A DNA stretch of 64,000 nt, from NCBI GenBank assembly GCA_004369045.1, contig ML213509.1:378858-442857 (forward strand), written 5' to 3'. Position numbers and translations under genes: made by a program. The stretch is from Heliocybe sulcata (lineage: Eukaryota > Basidiomycota > Agaricomycetes > Gloeophyllales > Gloeophyllaceae). The notes beneath the pieces were generated by a model, which saw only the letters and a program-made list of their open reading frames with translations, searched no databases and had not been told where the DNA came from. This document shows positions 42,779 to 54,549 of the stretch, piece by piece (position 1 is the first letter of the stretch; each line of letters starts with the position of its first letter).

Positions 42779-44404
42779 TCAGTACCATATGCTCCTCGTA
42801 CGATGCGCAGGTACCATCTCCACAGTCTCTACGCCACCCACACTCTCCCGGCCACCCTCCACACTCTTCGCCAAATCCCACAAACAAAAATCAATCACGA
42901 CGCTGCTCGAAGCATCCTCTCCCTCCTCTCTCCTCTCTCCCCTACGCATCTTCCGGATCTCCGCTCTCACCTCCTCGACCCCAAGAATACTCCCAGCGCG
43001 AATGCTCACCTCCTCTCTGCACCCCGTCTCGAGCATGGCGCCGGAGCGCAGTGTCGAGATCAGAGAGGCTGGGTAGGCGAGGATGCGGAGGTGGTGCATG
43101 ATTTGCGGGACGCGGTAGTCTGCGAACATGGTGAGATGGTGGATGGCTGCGGTTGTAGGGAAGAGGGGGTGTGGTTGGGTGGGGGATGGGGGGTAGAAGG
43201 CTGCCCATGTTTCGGCGACGAGGATTTGGGCGCGTTTCCAGAAGTAAACTGTGGTCAGGGTACTCCATGAGTGGGTGATATTCCAGGTATAGGTGGGACG
43301 TACGTTTACGCCCTTTGAAGAGGGCCTCATCTCGGAAGGTAGGGAACGTTTCGGTTACCATTTGGACCAATTGAAGAGCAGTTCCTCGGTTCTGGTGTCT
43401 TCGTTGGAAGTCCTGGATGAAGTTCTGGAATGATCCTCCGAAATCCTGATGAATTTTTCAATATACAGCATCGTCCTTAAACGGTCTGTTACTCACTTTG
43501 CATAGAATGCTTCCATTTTCACGTAGGATGCGTATTCGGTCCTTTAACAAAGGCATGTCTTCCTTCGACCGATCAGATGGGCGGAAGACGTATTCTATCA
43601 GGCAGTCTGAACAGCGGTTCGGCGATGAATAGAACGCGGGTTCTGTTATGGGTATGCTCTCCTCCAATGCTGTGTAGTATATTCAGTATCACTCAGACTG
43701 CTCTATGGTTCAGTGCAATTACCTCTATTAATCGCCGCCACCAGACTCCAGTATCCAGTCCAGACCTTGGACGTCGAGGAATTCCAACCTTCCCGCCATT
43801 CTACGCCGTACCGGTCAGTTTCGCTCTTGTCCGACCAGAAGCTGAAGTTTAGAGACGATATTAGGAAGATCCAGTCTAAGCACTTCCTGGTCTGTGGGTC
43901 TGTGGGTGAGTATGGCTCTGGTGGACATATGTGAAGGGCATGCGTCCGCCATGTCCTTGGAGTATAGGAGTTCGTCTGAAGGCTCCTGTTGATCTAGTAA
44001 CCGCGTTAATTTGGATGGTCACAGGGAAGGCTCCCCATCTCACGTATTCTGCGGCAGCTCTGACCCCTTCGTTGTCTATTTTGACGAGGTCTGTCGTCTA
44101 TTGCGCTGTGTGATCAGTTTTGAAAGGCAAGTCCTAAAGGGTTAGATGCGGGATATCTTACTTGATAGGCCCATTCCGCGCTGCGTACCACGGGGTTTGG
44201 AGCGAGCTCCCCTTCTTCTACGCTGCGATCGTCGCAGTGACCCTCGGAATGTCGACCATTTTGGTAAGATGACTGCTTCTGTATGTCGGCGCTGTCGACT
44301 GCTCCATTTGCCATTCCATTGGCAGTGCTCCTACTGGATCTCCTTTTCATCGATGAGCCATCTTCCCTATCCCTGGGACTCTTAGGTTTCGAGTCTATGG
44401 CCAT
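42779..44404 (-). CDS. QNG1: Queuosine 5'-phosphate N-glycosylase/hydrolase (DUF2419, queuosine salvage)
   Basis: Minus strand, six or so exons. The first (to 44404) has a hydrophilic Ser/Arg-rich extension, then NPVVRSAEWAYQ. Later exons give DLVKIDNEGVRAAAEY, then NFSFWSDKSETDRYGVEW and TGYWSLVAAINR. After SIPITEPAFYSSPNRCSD come VQMVTETFPTFRDEA, YFWKRAQILVAETWAAF and LTMFADYRVPQIMHHLRILA. The end includes REEVSIRAGSILGVEEVRAE. These are the landmarks of the queuosine salvage protein family (human QNG1/C9orf64). The enzyme frees queuine base from queuosine 5'-phosphate so that it can be put into tRNA again. Fungi cannot make queuine and must take it from bacteria or food. All parts appear present. 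Confidence 0.88.
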
Positions 44405-44666
44405 TTCGATGCAGTGGTAAAGGATCCGTTCAGTGGCGATCTCAGCTGCTAGAGGTAAATTAGAGTGCGTTTAGGGTGACAGCGATTTGGCAAAAGGTGA
44501 AGATCTGGCACAGCCGCTGGTGCCCGGATAGATCTCATCGGGAGGAAACGTGCTTCTCTCGGTCTCCCACGCCTCTCCTCCTTCGCGCCGACGGTTGCTC
44601 CTGAGCTGTGGCCGCCGTCACCGTCGCGTAAAGCCTCTCCTCGTCACTCGCCACATCGCCTCTGGG

Positions 44667-45020
44667 TCATGCTGAGATTGCAGGGATCATGCTCCGCCGC
44701 AACAAGTCTATCGTTGCCTGCGCCACCGTTCTCTCTGTACCGGAATGACAGCCGATGTTCGACTTCTGCGCCAAGGTCCTTCCGGACGAACAGGGGTCGG
44801 CCACTGGAGTACTCTTTCCATCGAACTCTCTATCAATAGCGCGGATGTTATCAGCCAGTATGGATATCCTGTCTTGTTGATGATTTAAACGGTTATCGCA
44901 ACCTTGTCTTGTGCGAGTGTCACAGACTGACATGTACTCCACAACGTCTCCGCAGCGAACATCACCCTCGCGTCGGGCGTCGGGTATTGTGGCCCTTGGA
45001 TCCGGCTTACGCTGACCCAT
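44667..45020 (-). CDS. Possible small protein, unknown
   Basis: A single open frame of 117 codons starts MGQRKPDPRATIPDARR. Its middle reads GDVVEYMSVCDTRTRQG and DRISILADNIRAIDREFDG, which looks like a natural amphipathic helix. It is divergent from the next gene (184 bp between ATGs). No family is recognised, and the last third is less protein-like, so splicing may differ from this simple frame. Confidence 0.35.
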   Translation of the reverse strand: MGQRKPDPRATIPDARREGDVRCGDVVEYMSVCDTRTRQGCDNRLNHQQDRISILADNIRAIDREFDGKSTPVADPCSSGRTLAQKSNIGCHSGTERTVAQATIDLLRRSMIPAISA

Positions 45021-45102
45021 TCTGTGGAGTATCTCCTGCGTTCCCGTGACGACCGACCCTGCTAGTGGCTCTCTCTTGACATCTCCATGCTTGTGGCTCT
45101 GC

Positions 45103-45109
45103 TATATAT
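45103..45109 (+). promoter_or_regulatory. TATA box of the 45.2-kb gene
   Basis: The sequence gctatatatt lies about 100 bases before the ATG at 45204. This is the usual distance for a TATA box in this window and supports the downstream ATG rather than the in-frame one at 45087, which lies before the TATA box. Confidence 0.5.
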
Positions 45110-45203
45110 TGCCCCAAGACCTCTGGAAAGGATCCCCCCGGCTTCTCGTCCTCTCGCGAATACCACTGTGTCTTTGATTCTCTTCACTTTTCTTGCCACG
45201 ATA

Positions 45204-46125
45204 ATGTCTACTACTACCTTTGACGACCGTCGTCTTCTCGTGAGAAGGTCTAAGAAGCTGGAAAAGATACTCGGAGAGGCTCCGCCCTCCGAGCTCATTC
45301 GCCCTATTTCCAACTACGACAGCGATCCCATTTTGCTCGGCCCTGTCGACAAAGATACTAAAAGAATGACGCTACCTCGGTCGAAGAGCCAAGGCCGTTC
45401 ATCTCTCAGAAAGTTATGGAATGACAGTGAGTGGCAAATCTGTCCGGTGATAGCGACGGAAGCCGATGGTTTCTTCAGAATCGTCGCGTGAACAGCCGCT
45501 CCCTCACTCTGCTCAATCACCTACATTCCTTGACCTGTCTCTTTCATCTTCTTCCGAGTCGCTCGTATCCGCCTCTTCTGACGAGGGGCTCAAAATCGCA
45601 CTCCCGCTCAACGCGATGCAACCACCAAAGCGCGCAACGCATCCCCGGTCCCCGTCTTTCACGCCCCACACGCCTGCATTACGACCCCGCATGAACCGCG
45701 CCGACAGCGTGATCTCGTATTTCTCTCTCAGCATCGGCTCCTCCACCCCGAGCACCCCGGTCGACCGCACGCCCACCGCGACGCCCGACCGGGAGCGCAA
45801 GCGGAAAGTGCAGAACGTGTCCAAGGTCTCGCGCACGCTCGGCGAGTGCCCGAAGACGGTTGTGGAGGGCATCGCAGGAAAGAAGGCCCCCGACGGGCAA
45901 GTGGTGATCAGGAAGGAGTCGCGCTCGCTGGAGCTGGCCTCCCGGGGCGGAGATAAGCTGGCATCGGTTCCCCAGCGGGACGTCCTGTCTGATACCGAGG
46001 CCGCTCGTCCTCCGGCCTTTGCGAAGATGAACGTGGGCCGGAAGTGGATCAGGGAGAGGGGCAGCCGATACTATGTGGAGGAGGATTACGAGGTTATCAG
46101 GAGTACCCTGAGGATGCTACGGTGA
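45204..46125 (+). CDS. Ser/Pro-rich protein of unknown function
   Basis: Two exons: 45204-45426 and 45479-46125, about 290 residues. The protein starts MSTTTFDDRRLLVRRSKKL and is strongly Ser/Thr/Pro-rich, with two clusters that look like kinase targets (HPRSPSFTPHTPA and SSTPSTPVDRTPTATPDR). The most regular parts are the N-terminus (KKLEKILGEAPPSELI), KVSRTLGECPKTVVEG and the C-terminal KWIRERGSRYYVEEDYEVI. No domain, signal or membrane segment is seen. The C-terminal block resembles a short conserved motif, but I cannot name a family. The acceptor ttcttcag at 45478 is the only one that keeps frame. Confidence 0.7.
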
Positions 46126-46653
46126 TGCTGCTGCTACTGTTGTTGTGATGCTAGTCTGTGCTGTATACCTACAGGCGCTGGACGCACTGTTGACTTTCCC
46201 TACGGACTACTATGCGCGCGGACGTTGACCTAATTGTAGCAGTAGCATTACACCTAGCTATACTAACCTTATAGTACACCTGTAATTCATCGTAAACTAC
46301 TGTAATGTCATACAAATCGGAATCTCTAGCTCAATTGACGACGTCCGCGCGCGAGGCCTCTTACGGCATATGTACACTTGCATTTGCACGCCTACCATGT
46401 CCTCGTTTCGACCGCTCACTCGGAGCGGGGATCTATATGCGTCTATTCCTCCTCTCTGGTCCACTGTCATCAATTCCGTGTTCTCCGGGACAGGCCGCAG
46501 CATAACGGCTACGGCAAGTGACATGTACATGTGCTACCGACCCAGGTGACCCGTGCAATGATTCAAGGAACAGTGAAGATTACCACTCGTAATGCAGTAT
46601 CCTGGCGCTCTTAAGGAGCACCGTGGACGTGCAGCGTCGGTATCATCTCAGGG
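46126..46653. other. Spacer before the first carboxylesterase
   Basis: About 0.5 kb with no credible gene. It should contain the 3' region of the Ser/Pro-rich gene and the promoter of the esterase. Confidence 0.45.
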
Positions 46654-49045
46654 ATGAAGAGGTCGTTCTGTTTGCTAGGCCTGTCCGCGCTCTGGTTTGC
46701 TCCTGCTCAAGCTTGGACAACATACCCGGACACAAGAGTCGTCATTATATCGAACAATGATTTGGACCCTCTGAACCCGAACCGTGCCAGCGCTCTATAC
46801 CTCAGCACCCCGTTTACTTGCGATGAAGCACGAGCGGCTTGTCACCAGCTTCAGGAGACTCTTTTGCCTCCGCTGAATGGGACAGGTCTCACTGCAACGG
46901 ACTTGGCTGATGCTCTCACGTCGGGAAAGCATGGTGTGGCCGTAGCTAGGAGCCAGAATGTGTGGGTTTGGGGTGCAGGTGCGTTTTACGAGTAGTTGTG
47001 AGTGTAGACTGCGAGCCTGAAGGGATCGGTGGATCAGCGAATGGTTGCAGTACCTTCACACCTGATTCGACGACTGCGAGTGGTCCTTTGAATGCTGGTC
47101 CTTTGAATGCTGGCAGCCTTGACATGGGCCAGCGTTTCCCGACGCTCTGCACGAACTCCGCGGCCCCTACGCGGTCCAATACGACCGAGCAGGATACGGT
47201 TCGTCAAGTCGACCTCGTTACGAATACTGCGGGCACGCTCACGGGTTTCCGTGATAAATTCACGTTCAAGTTTCTTGGTGTCAAGTTCGGAGAGGCGCCC
47301 TCTGGTTATAATAGGTTCCAGGCGCCGAGAGCGCTTGCGGTCGCCAATGGTACGCAAAGGTCCGCGTTAGGATATGGTAGTATGTGCCCGCAGGTGGGTA
47401 GGAAGCAAACATCTTTGTCGGTGATGTCTGATCTCACACGCGTCATAGGCCCCTGATGCGGACAATGGCCATCAGTTGTATACAGATGAGGACTGCTTGC
47501 AGCTGAATGTATTCACTCCTATTGTTGACCTTCAGCAAAATAAGGTCGGCGAGTATCAGAAACTCCCGGTTATGTTCTTCAGTGAGTTGCGCGTGTCCTA
47601 TTTCAGCACATCTCGGTACTTATCTGTTGATCTAACAGTCCATGGTGGTGGACTCAACACCGGTGATAGCGGTCCTTTCCCGTGTAATATGACTACATCT
47701 GGTTTCGTCGGGAACTCTATTTCGAACTTGTACGATGGGACGAACCTCGTCTCGTACGGCGGTGTTGTCCTGGTAACTATCAATTATCGTCTGAACGCTC
47801 TCGGGTGGTTCAATGCGTCCAATGCTGCACTAGAGGATGCTCTGCTCGCCTTGCATTGGGTGCAGGATAACATTCAGGCATTCGGCGGAGATGTAAGTTT
47901 ACGTCCCTTGTGCTTCGTCGCGACTAATATCGCTGATGGTCCGGCATCTCATTTTAGCCCAGCAGAGTTATGCTGTTCGGCGAATCTGCAGGAGCTATTA
48001 TGATAAGATTCATCCTGGCTGTCAATACGAAATATACCGCAGGGCTATTCAGTGAGTCCGACCCCCATGTCATTAAAGTTGGCACCTTCCCCGATGCTGA
48101 ATACTTAATATAGGCGCCGCCATCCTCGAGTCGGATTTCCCGCAGCTTGATGTATTCGCACCTGCGGAAGTCAACCTGAACATGTCACTTAGATTGGCGC
48201 AGGCTGTCGGTTGCGCATCGAACTCTACCACGGAGTTCAGCAGGTCGATCGCCGGGTGCGTCAGGGATCTGCCCGCGGGCGACGTTGTGATGGCTTCCTA
48301 CAACCTCAACTTGGCTTGGAATCCAGTCGTCGATGGGGACCTGATCTTGACAGACATCGCGGACGGTACCGCGGATGGTCTGTCTAGCCGGGTGCCGACT
48401 ATATGGACTAGCAATGAATGCGAATATTGCTACTTCATTTCGGCTGGTATCGCCGACGTGTCGGCGGATGTCTTCCCGACACTTCTGGAGTCGTTGCTCT
48501 TGAACGGTACTCAGATAGATGCAATTCTCAACGCCACCGATCTGTACCCCTATCAAACTGCTCCACCGGAGGGCGAGATGTCTGGATCTGCCTATACGTT
48601 CGCTCAGCTTGTCACCGACTTTGAAGTGCATTGCCCTATGGCGTACCTCTCTTCACTGGAGAACAACAGCACGACTTCGGGACCTTCGTATAAAGTCGAG
48701 TTTGCGACAGGTCTTGGGTCTCCTTTGACTCCCAATCCCGTTGCCTGCGTAAATCAGGTGTGCCACGGCGATGAGCTCTACTGGGTCTTTGCGACAGCGG
48801 AACTCGACAATCTTTACCAGCCTCTCACTGAGGATCAACTTCGTATAACCCGGGACGTTGTCGACCGATGGACTTCATTTGCACGGACTGGCAATCCCAA
48901 TTATGAGGGTGCTCAAATCCGGTGGCCTCCCTATGCTGGGAATAATGAAATCGTGATTAATACGGAGACTGCCGTCCAGGCACCCAGAGCAGCTCAATGT
49001 GATTTTCTTCGCGCACAAATTGGCTTCACGTTTGGACTGAGTTAG
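46654..49045 (+). CDS. Secreted type B carboxylesterase/lipase, tandem copy 1
   Basis: Six exons or so; exon 1 is 46654-46978 and the last is about 48114-49045. A signal peptide ([17 protein letters not shown]) is followed by an N-terminal extension of about 90 residues ([19 protein letters not shown]). The hydrolase domain then starts near [16 protein letters not shown]. Visible landmarks are [10 protein letters not shown], the oxyanion loop [25 protein letters not shown], the nucleophile Ser in [10 protein letters not shown], and the catalytic His in [10 protein letters not shown]. Family B carboxylesterases hydrolyse lipid or carotenoid esters and other esters outside the cell. Many NxS/T sites point to glycosylation. 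A short direct repeat encodes [11 protein letters not shown] in the linker. It is about 60% like its neighbour by eye. Confidence 0.9.
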
Positions 49046-49535
49046 GTAATGTCTGCGCTGAAGACTTCCTCCTCTCTGTACTTAGCTGGCGGTCTGCTGG
49101 CAATCGTATGAATCTTGTTGGAGACGCATTCTAATCTTGTGGGCCTGGTCTTCCGATGACTAACGGGTCTGCGCGCAAGGAAGACAGATTCAATCGGCGA
49201 TACCTTGGTAAAATACTGGCTTTTCTCCCTTGCGAAAGAAACGAAGTACTCATATCTTCGACCAGGACTTTCTTTGATAAGTATAGATTCGTCAAGTGAT
49301 TGAATGCCAGAAGACGGCCCGTCTCGCCGAATGCACTGTACGGCAGGGGTGTCATAAATCACCGCCGTATCTGACGGCCAGGTGACTCTCTTCGAGTGAG
49401 TCTTGAGGTCTGTTATTGCTTCCACGCGTATTCCAGGATCCTGCGCGAAAAAGAAGACGACATCGGTGCTCCGTGCTTCACGTTACGTGGAGTATATGGA
49501 CGTCTCGCCTGAAGGAGACACACCGAGGGCCAAAA
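49046..49535. other. Spacer between the tandem esterases
   Basis: About 0.5 kb separating the stop of copy 1 and the ATG of copy 2. No frame of interest; it holds the promoter of copy 2. Confidence 0.45.
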
Positions 49536-51907
49536 ATGTTCTCCGTCTTGCTCTATGCCCTTGCGGTCCTGTCGCAATGCGTACATGCCTTTCAGCTGTA
49601 TCCCGACACGGGGATTGTGATCGTGTCTAACAATGACCTGGACCCGTCAAATACAAACCGCGCCAGCGCATTATACTTGAAAAGCTCGTTCGGCTGTATG
49701 CAGGCGTACCAGGCCTGTGCACAACTCCAAGAGACGTTACTACCCCCGCTCAATGGGACAGGTCTTACGCCCGTTAATCTAACTACAGCACTTACCTCCG
49801 GGATACATGGGCTAGCGATTGACGCTTCCCAGCAAATCTGGGTAGCTGGCGCAGGTGTGCAGACCATGGTTCATTTGTGCATCAGTTTTTGACACGCTTG
49901 TCAGCTCCGTATGAGTGCGCCGTCTTTTCACCTGGTACCAACACGGCATCCGGTTCAGGTTCAGGTTCAGGTTCAGCAGAATCAAGCGCGCAGCTGCCTG
50001 TTCTATGTACGAATACGGCAGCTGCCATGCAGCGCAACGCCACGCTTCAGGATAGCTCTCACCAGATCCAACTCTCCACCAACACCGCGGGTACACTGAT
50101 CGGATTCAGAGACCAATTCTCCTTCAAGTTCCTTGGCGTGAAGTATGCCGAGTCCTCCGCCGGTCTGGGTAGATTCGAACCTCCCGTTGCCCTACGGTTG
50201 GGACCTGGAGTGGTCAGGACCGCCTTTGAGTACGGGCCTATATGCGCACAGGTGGGTGCAGACAGTTGGATTCACAGCGATTCTGCCTGTCTCTGATAAT
50301 GCAACTCGGTCTTAGCCGCCAGACGCTGACAATGGACACTTACTCTATTCTGGAGAGGATTGTCTGCAGCTCAACGTCTTCACACCAGTGGTTAACACTG
50401 GCTCGGCTGCCGGCTCCGGCTCTGCGAAACTCCCAGTAATGTTCTATAGTCAGTGCAAAATCATAGTCGTCTCTGAGCTTGTCACTAAACTACCGTCTTG
50501 ATCACAGTTCACGGGGGCGGCCTCAACACCGGAGATAGCGGACCTTTTCCCTTCAATATGACAACCGAAGGTTACGTCGGACCGTCTATATCGAATATGC
50601 TAGACGGGACGAATGTGGCATCCTACGGTGGCGCGGTGGTCGTTACGATCAATTATCGCCTCAATGCACTTGGATGGTTTAATGCATCTAATGCTGCCTT
50701 GAAGGACGCGCTTCTTGCATTGCAGTGGGTGCAAGATAATATTGAGGCATTTGGCGGCGATGTAGGTCGCTTGTTTGACTCGTAGAAATCACAATCCTAA
50801 CACAAGTTTTCTCAGCCCACGAGGGTCCTCATTTACGGAGAGTCTGCCGGAGGCACGATGGTAAGGTATCTGTTGGGCACAAATCCGAAGTATACGAATG
50901 GCCTCTTCAGTGTGTACATCTCTACCTTGTCTCCTCTGGAGGTTGTCTGATCAATGCCTCTTCCAGGCTCGGCTATCCTGGAGTCAGACTTTGGCCAAAG
51001 CACGCCGTTCACTTCCCCTTCTTATGTCTTAAACACGTCTCTTACCCTGGCAAAATATCTCGGCTGCGCATCGAACAGCAGCAGTAGTCTTACAGCACCG
51101 ACCATCAGCTGTATGCAGTCCCTGCCGGCGTCTTCCCTCTCACTCGCTTCTTATAATCTCGGGCTCTCATGGAACATCGTCATCGATGGCGACTACGTGC
51201 TAAACGATATTAAATCGAGTATCCAGGATGGGGTCTACGCGCGTGTGCCCACAATCTGGGCGAGCAATCAGTGCGAATATTGCTATTTCCTCCCGACTAC
51301 CATATCGCCCACGTCTCCGCCATCGGTGTTTCCCGATAGCCTGGGTCTCTGGTTCAATCAGACACAGGTGCAAACGCTCTTGAATGCATCCAGTCTAACT
51401 GAGAACTACCCGTATCAAACTGCTGCCGGAGAGGATGGCATTTCAGGTGCTGTGCTGCAGCTCGGCCAGCTCATGACGGACTGGGATGTCCATTGCCCGA
51501 TGGTCTATCTTTCGTCCTTGGAAACGAACACCACCAACCCTGGAAATTCCTACAAAGTAGAGTTTGGCGTCGGGCTTGGCTCTCCGTTGACGCCCAATCC
51601 AGCGACATGTCCCGGTCAAGTATGCCACGCAGATGAACTCTACTGGGTTTTCGCGTCCGCCGAGCTGGATAACGTTTACCAGCCGCTGACTGCGGAGCAG
51701 GTGGAGGTGACAAGGGACGTGGTCAGCAGATGGACCAGTCTCGCCAGAGACGGAACACCGAATTATCAAGGTGCCGATCTTCAATGGCCAGTGTACACCG
51801 GGGACAATGAGGTCGTGATCAACTGGACAACGACCGTCCAGTCTTACAGGGTCGAGCAGTGCGATTTCTTGCAAAACGAACTCGGTCTAACCTTCAGGGG
51901 ACCGTAG
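49536..51907 (+). CDS. Secreted type B carboxylesterase/lipase, tandem copy 2
   Basis: Same exon plan as copy 1. The start MFSVLLYALAVLSQCVHA is a signal peptide; an in-frame upstream ATG at 49416 would add a non-signal Arg-rich leader and is rejected. The extension reads FQLYPDTGIVIVSNNDLDP. The domain shows [39 protein letters not shown], the nucleophile in IYGESAGGTM and CHADELYWVF with the catalytic His. The linker holds four tandem ggttca units near 49952-49976, encoding a Gly-Ser run absent from copy 1. It also has a longer Ser-rich insert (SLTAPTISCMQSLPASS). Both genes come from a local duplication and may have different substrates. Confidence 0.9.
49952..49976 (+). repeat. Microsatellite (ggttca)4 coding for Gly-Ser
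   Basis: Four perfect or near-perfect hexamers in the second esterase, inside the linker between the N-terminal extension and the hydrolase domain. Length variation here would change the linker by two residues per unit without breaking frame. Confidence 0.75.
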
Positions 51908-52261
51908 CTTGTAGTGCATCGCTGTTCCAAGGGGGTTCACAACTAAAGCGCGCATACATTGCAGGGTGCGAAAATCGAAGGTATATGGCAATTATAGCAC
52001 TTGACAGGCCTTGTATGTCCTACGGGCAAAGAAGAGACGTTGAAGTACAAATATGTTTATTTTGACTATTGGGGGATACAAATTGGGATTGCGACCCTCT
52101 TCATCTGAGCAGGTATATTTTGCAAAGCTGTCGATGGGAGCCAGGTGCACGCATCCGTGACATAACTCTTGGGTGACAGGATTGCGTATTCAGCGCTCAG
52201 CGACAAAGACATGCACGAGTCGTGTCACACGCATGAGGCCCATGGTTTCCCCTGCCACCAT
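51908..52261. other. Convergent spacer between esterase and P450
   Basis: About 350 bp between two convergent stop codons; no gene-like content seen. Confidence 0.45.
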
Positions 52262-54549
52262 TTAGTCTCTGGAGGCTATCGAAACGCGCAGTGGTATTTG
52301 CGCCCCTTTGTCCTCTTCGCCCACTACCAGTGGGAACAACAGAGTGTCCCCATACACTTGAACGTCCTTTGTACGTCGAAATTCGAACTGGTCGAAGATT
52401 TCCACTAGGAAGCATGACATCTCCACCATCCTAGAGCGCGGCGGGTTAATAGAGTATGACAAGATCGTTTGAGGCATAGCTTACGCAAAGCGCCAGCCGA
52501 TGCATGCCTTTGTGCCGCTCCAGAAGGACATACTGTATGACAAAACATCAGGAGCCATAGCGCCATAAACTGGGAGCCTGATAACTTACAGATTCCCGAG
52601 TACCCCCACGGAGGCACCTGACTTGACAGGCTCGTCCTTAAGCCATCGTTCCGGGTCGAACTCGTATGCGTCCTCTCCCCAGATACACTTGCTCCTGCGG
52701 GTCATCTCGTCAAAATAGGTACGTTATTTCATAAAGACCGTCAGGACGAACATATTGTAGCACCCGGAAGAAACGATTACTTGCGTGCCTTTTGGCACAG
52801 GAAGCTGAGAAATTATCTCGCCAGAGAGCGTCTTAATAGGTTGACTCAAGGGTAACACAGCATCCCTCGATGCCATCCGAGGTACCTGGAACACTGCCGG
52901 GTGTAGCCTCAGAGTCTCCTGTAAGGTTATGAATGAGCTAACCGCATAATAAAGAGACGCCATGAGCATAAAGTCCGACCTTAAGAACGGCCTGAAGGTA
53001 AACCATATTTTCCATGTCATCGGCAGTGAGTCCCGCTTTGCCGTTTGCGTGCGCGGTCGCTTTGGCTTCCCGAATTTCGTTGCGCAATCGAGTCTGCACG
53101 TCCGAGTGTCCTGCTAGCTCCCAGAGGGCGAAAGACATGGTACCAGCCGTGGTGTCGTGACCCGCGATGAAAAGCATGCTGTCAGACTTGTGAGACATGA
53201 CTCAACCTGCACCGTGCAAACCTACCTCATCTGTGCGTACAGCTCCTGTTCTGAAAGCCGCAATCTCGGCACATCTTCAGATTTGTTGGCACGGACTGAC
53301 GATTCAGGATATTAGCTAGAGCGAGAATGCGTAAGCAAGGTGGCGAACGTACTTAACAAGCTGAAGATATCTTTCTTTCCTTTCCCAGCGGATATGGCGT
53401 CAGCTTTCTCGCTCACCAGCTCCTCAGCTATCTTGAAGGTCTCGCGTTTGTGTCTCCGAATGAAAGCCAGTTGACGAGTTGGTAGAAATTTAATAAGCGG
53501 TGGAACAACCCATACGGGTAAATGGTCCATGATACCATTCATCCAAGCCTGGTACGGCGGGAAGATGTTCTCGCTAGGTGATAAAGTGGGCGACATGAAT
53601 ATTAGGCGCATTGACTGAATCAAAACGGAGACAGTCTTACTTGAAATGAGTATAGAGCTCCTTTAGGATATCGCCGTTCTCACTTTCCCCTTGAAAGTCG
53701 AAAGCAGCTGCCGCGATACGTTCGGAAAGGGACTGAGCAGTGGACGCAATGGAGGCGCACCTTCGCAGAGGGCCTCCAAGGTAGCGGAGTGTATGGACTG
53801 GTGGATGTTGATCACTTCGGATCCATCTTTCTCGTGGTTGACCAGAGCATCTTTCCAGTGTGCAGTCAGCTATACCAGGGGACATCTCCATCAAATCCGA
53901 GCCTCAAATCGAAGGTCAAGGGACAATCCATACATTTTCTGCGCAACGTTCGAAGACAGGAAGAAGTTCCTTGCTCTCGCGGGGACCAAATGCGGGTGAA
54001 ATAATTCTTCTCTGCCTCTTGTGAACGTCGCCTAAAGATGCATGACAATGTGAAAAAGTCTCGAATGATAAGCAGAAATTATTCCCTACCTTCCGCCCAT
54101 GATAAATTCTCACCGTCGACGGCTGTCAGGAATATTCGTAGCGGTTCAGGTTTGGGAAAATCATAAGCAGCTGTGCTCAAGACGTATTGTATCGTCTTTG
54201 GGTCGGATACGACCAGTTTATTCAACTATATAAGATTAGGCATCCGATGGACCACTGGAGCTAAGACAGTGATTTCGCACCCCGAGAAATCCCTGGACCC
54301 GGAAACTAGAGCCGTACTTTTCTTGCCATTCAAGCATTACATCGACATTACTGCGTTCCACGACGTGACGTATGTTACCTATAGGACGGACGTGTCAGTG
54401 GACTCGCCACAGCACCGCTATATATCCTCACCGAAAAGGTATTCGGGAGGAGGGCCTGGTATGTCTGATAGCAGCGACCTTCGGAACCACCGACGCACTA
54501 GCCACAGCAGCAAAACTGGCAAGATAAGGAGAGATAGCTGAGTAGCCAT
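52262..54549 (-). CDS. Cytochrome P450 monooxygenase
   Basis: Minus strand, about ten exons. The start MATQLSLLILPVLLLWLVRR is a membrane anchor, then the Pro-rich hinge DIPGPPPEYLFG. Successive exons give VMLEWQEKYGSSFRVQGFLG, LNKLVVSDPKTIQYVLS, GDVHKRQRRIISPAFGP, the I-helix LFIAGHDTTAGTMSFALWEL and the K-helix QETLRLHPAV. These are followed by EFDPERWLKDEP and the haem loop FWSGTKACIGWRFA with its Cys ligand. The last exon ends near 52262. All P450 signatures are present, so the gene is probably active. It oxidises a small molecule at the ER membrane; the substrate is unknown. It converges with the second esterase; a joint detoxification or secondary-metabolite role is only a guess. Confidence 0.9.
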
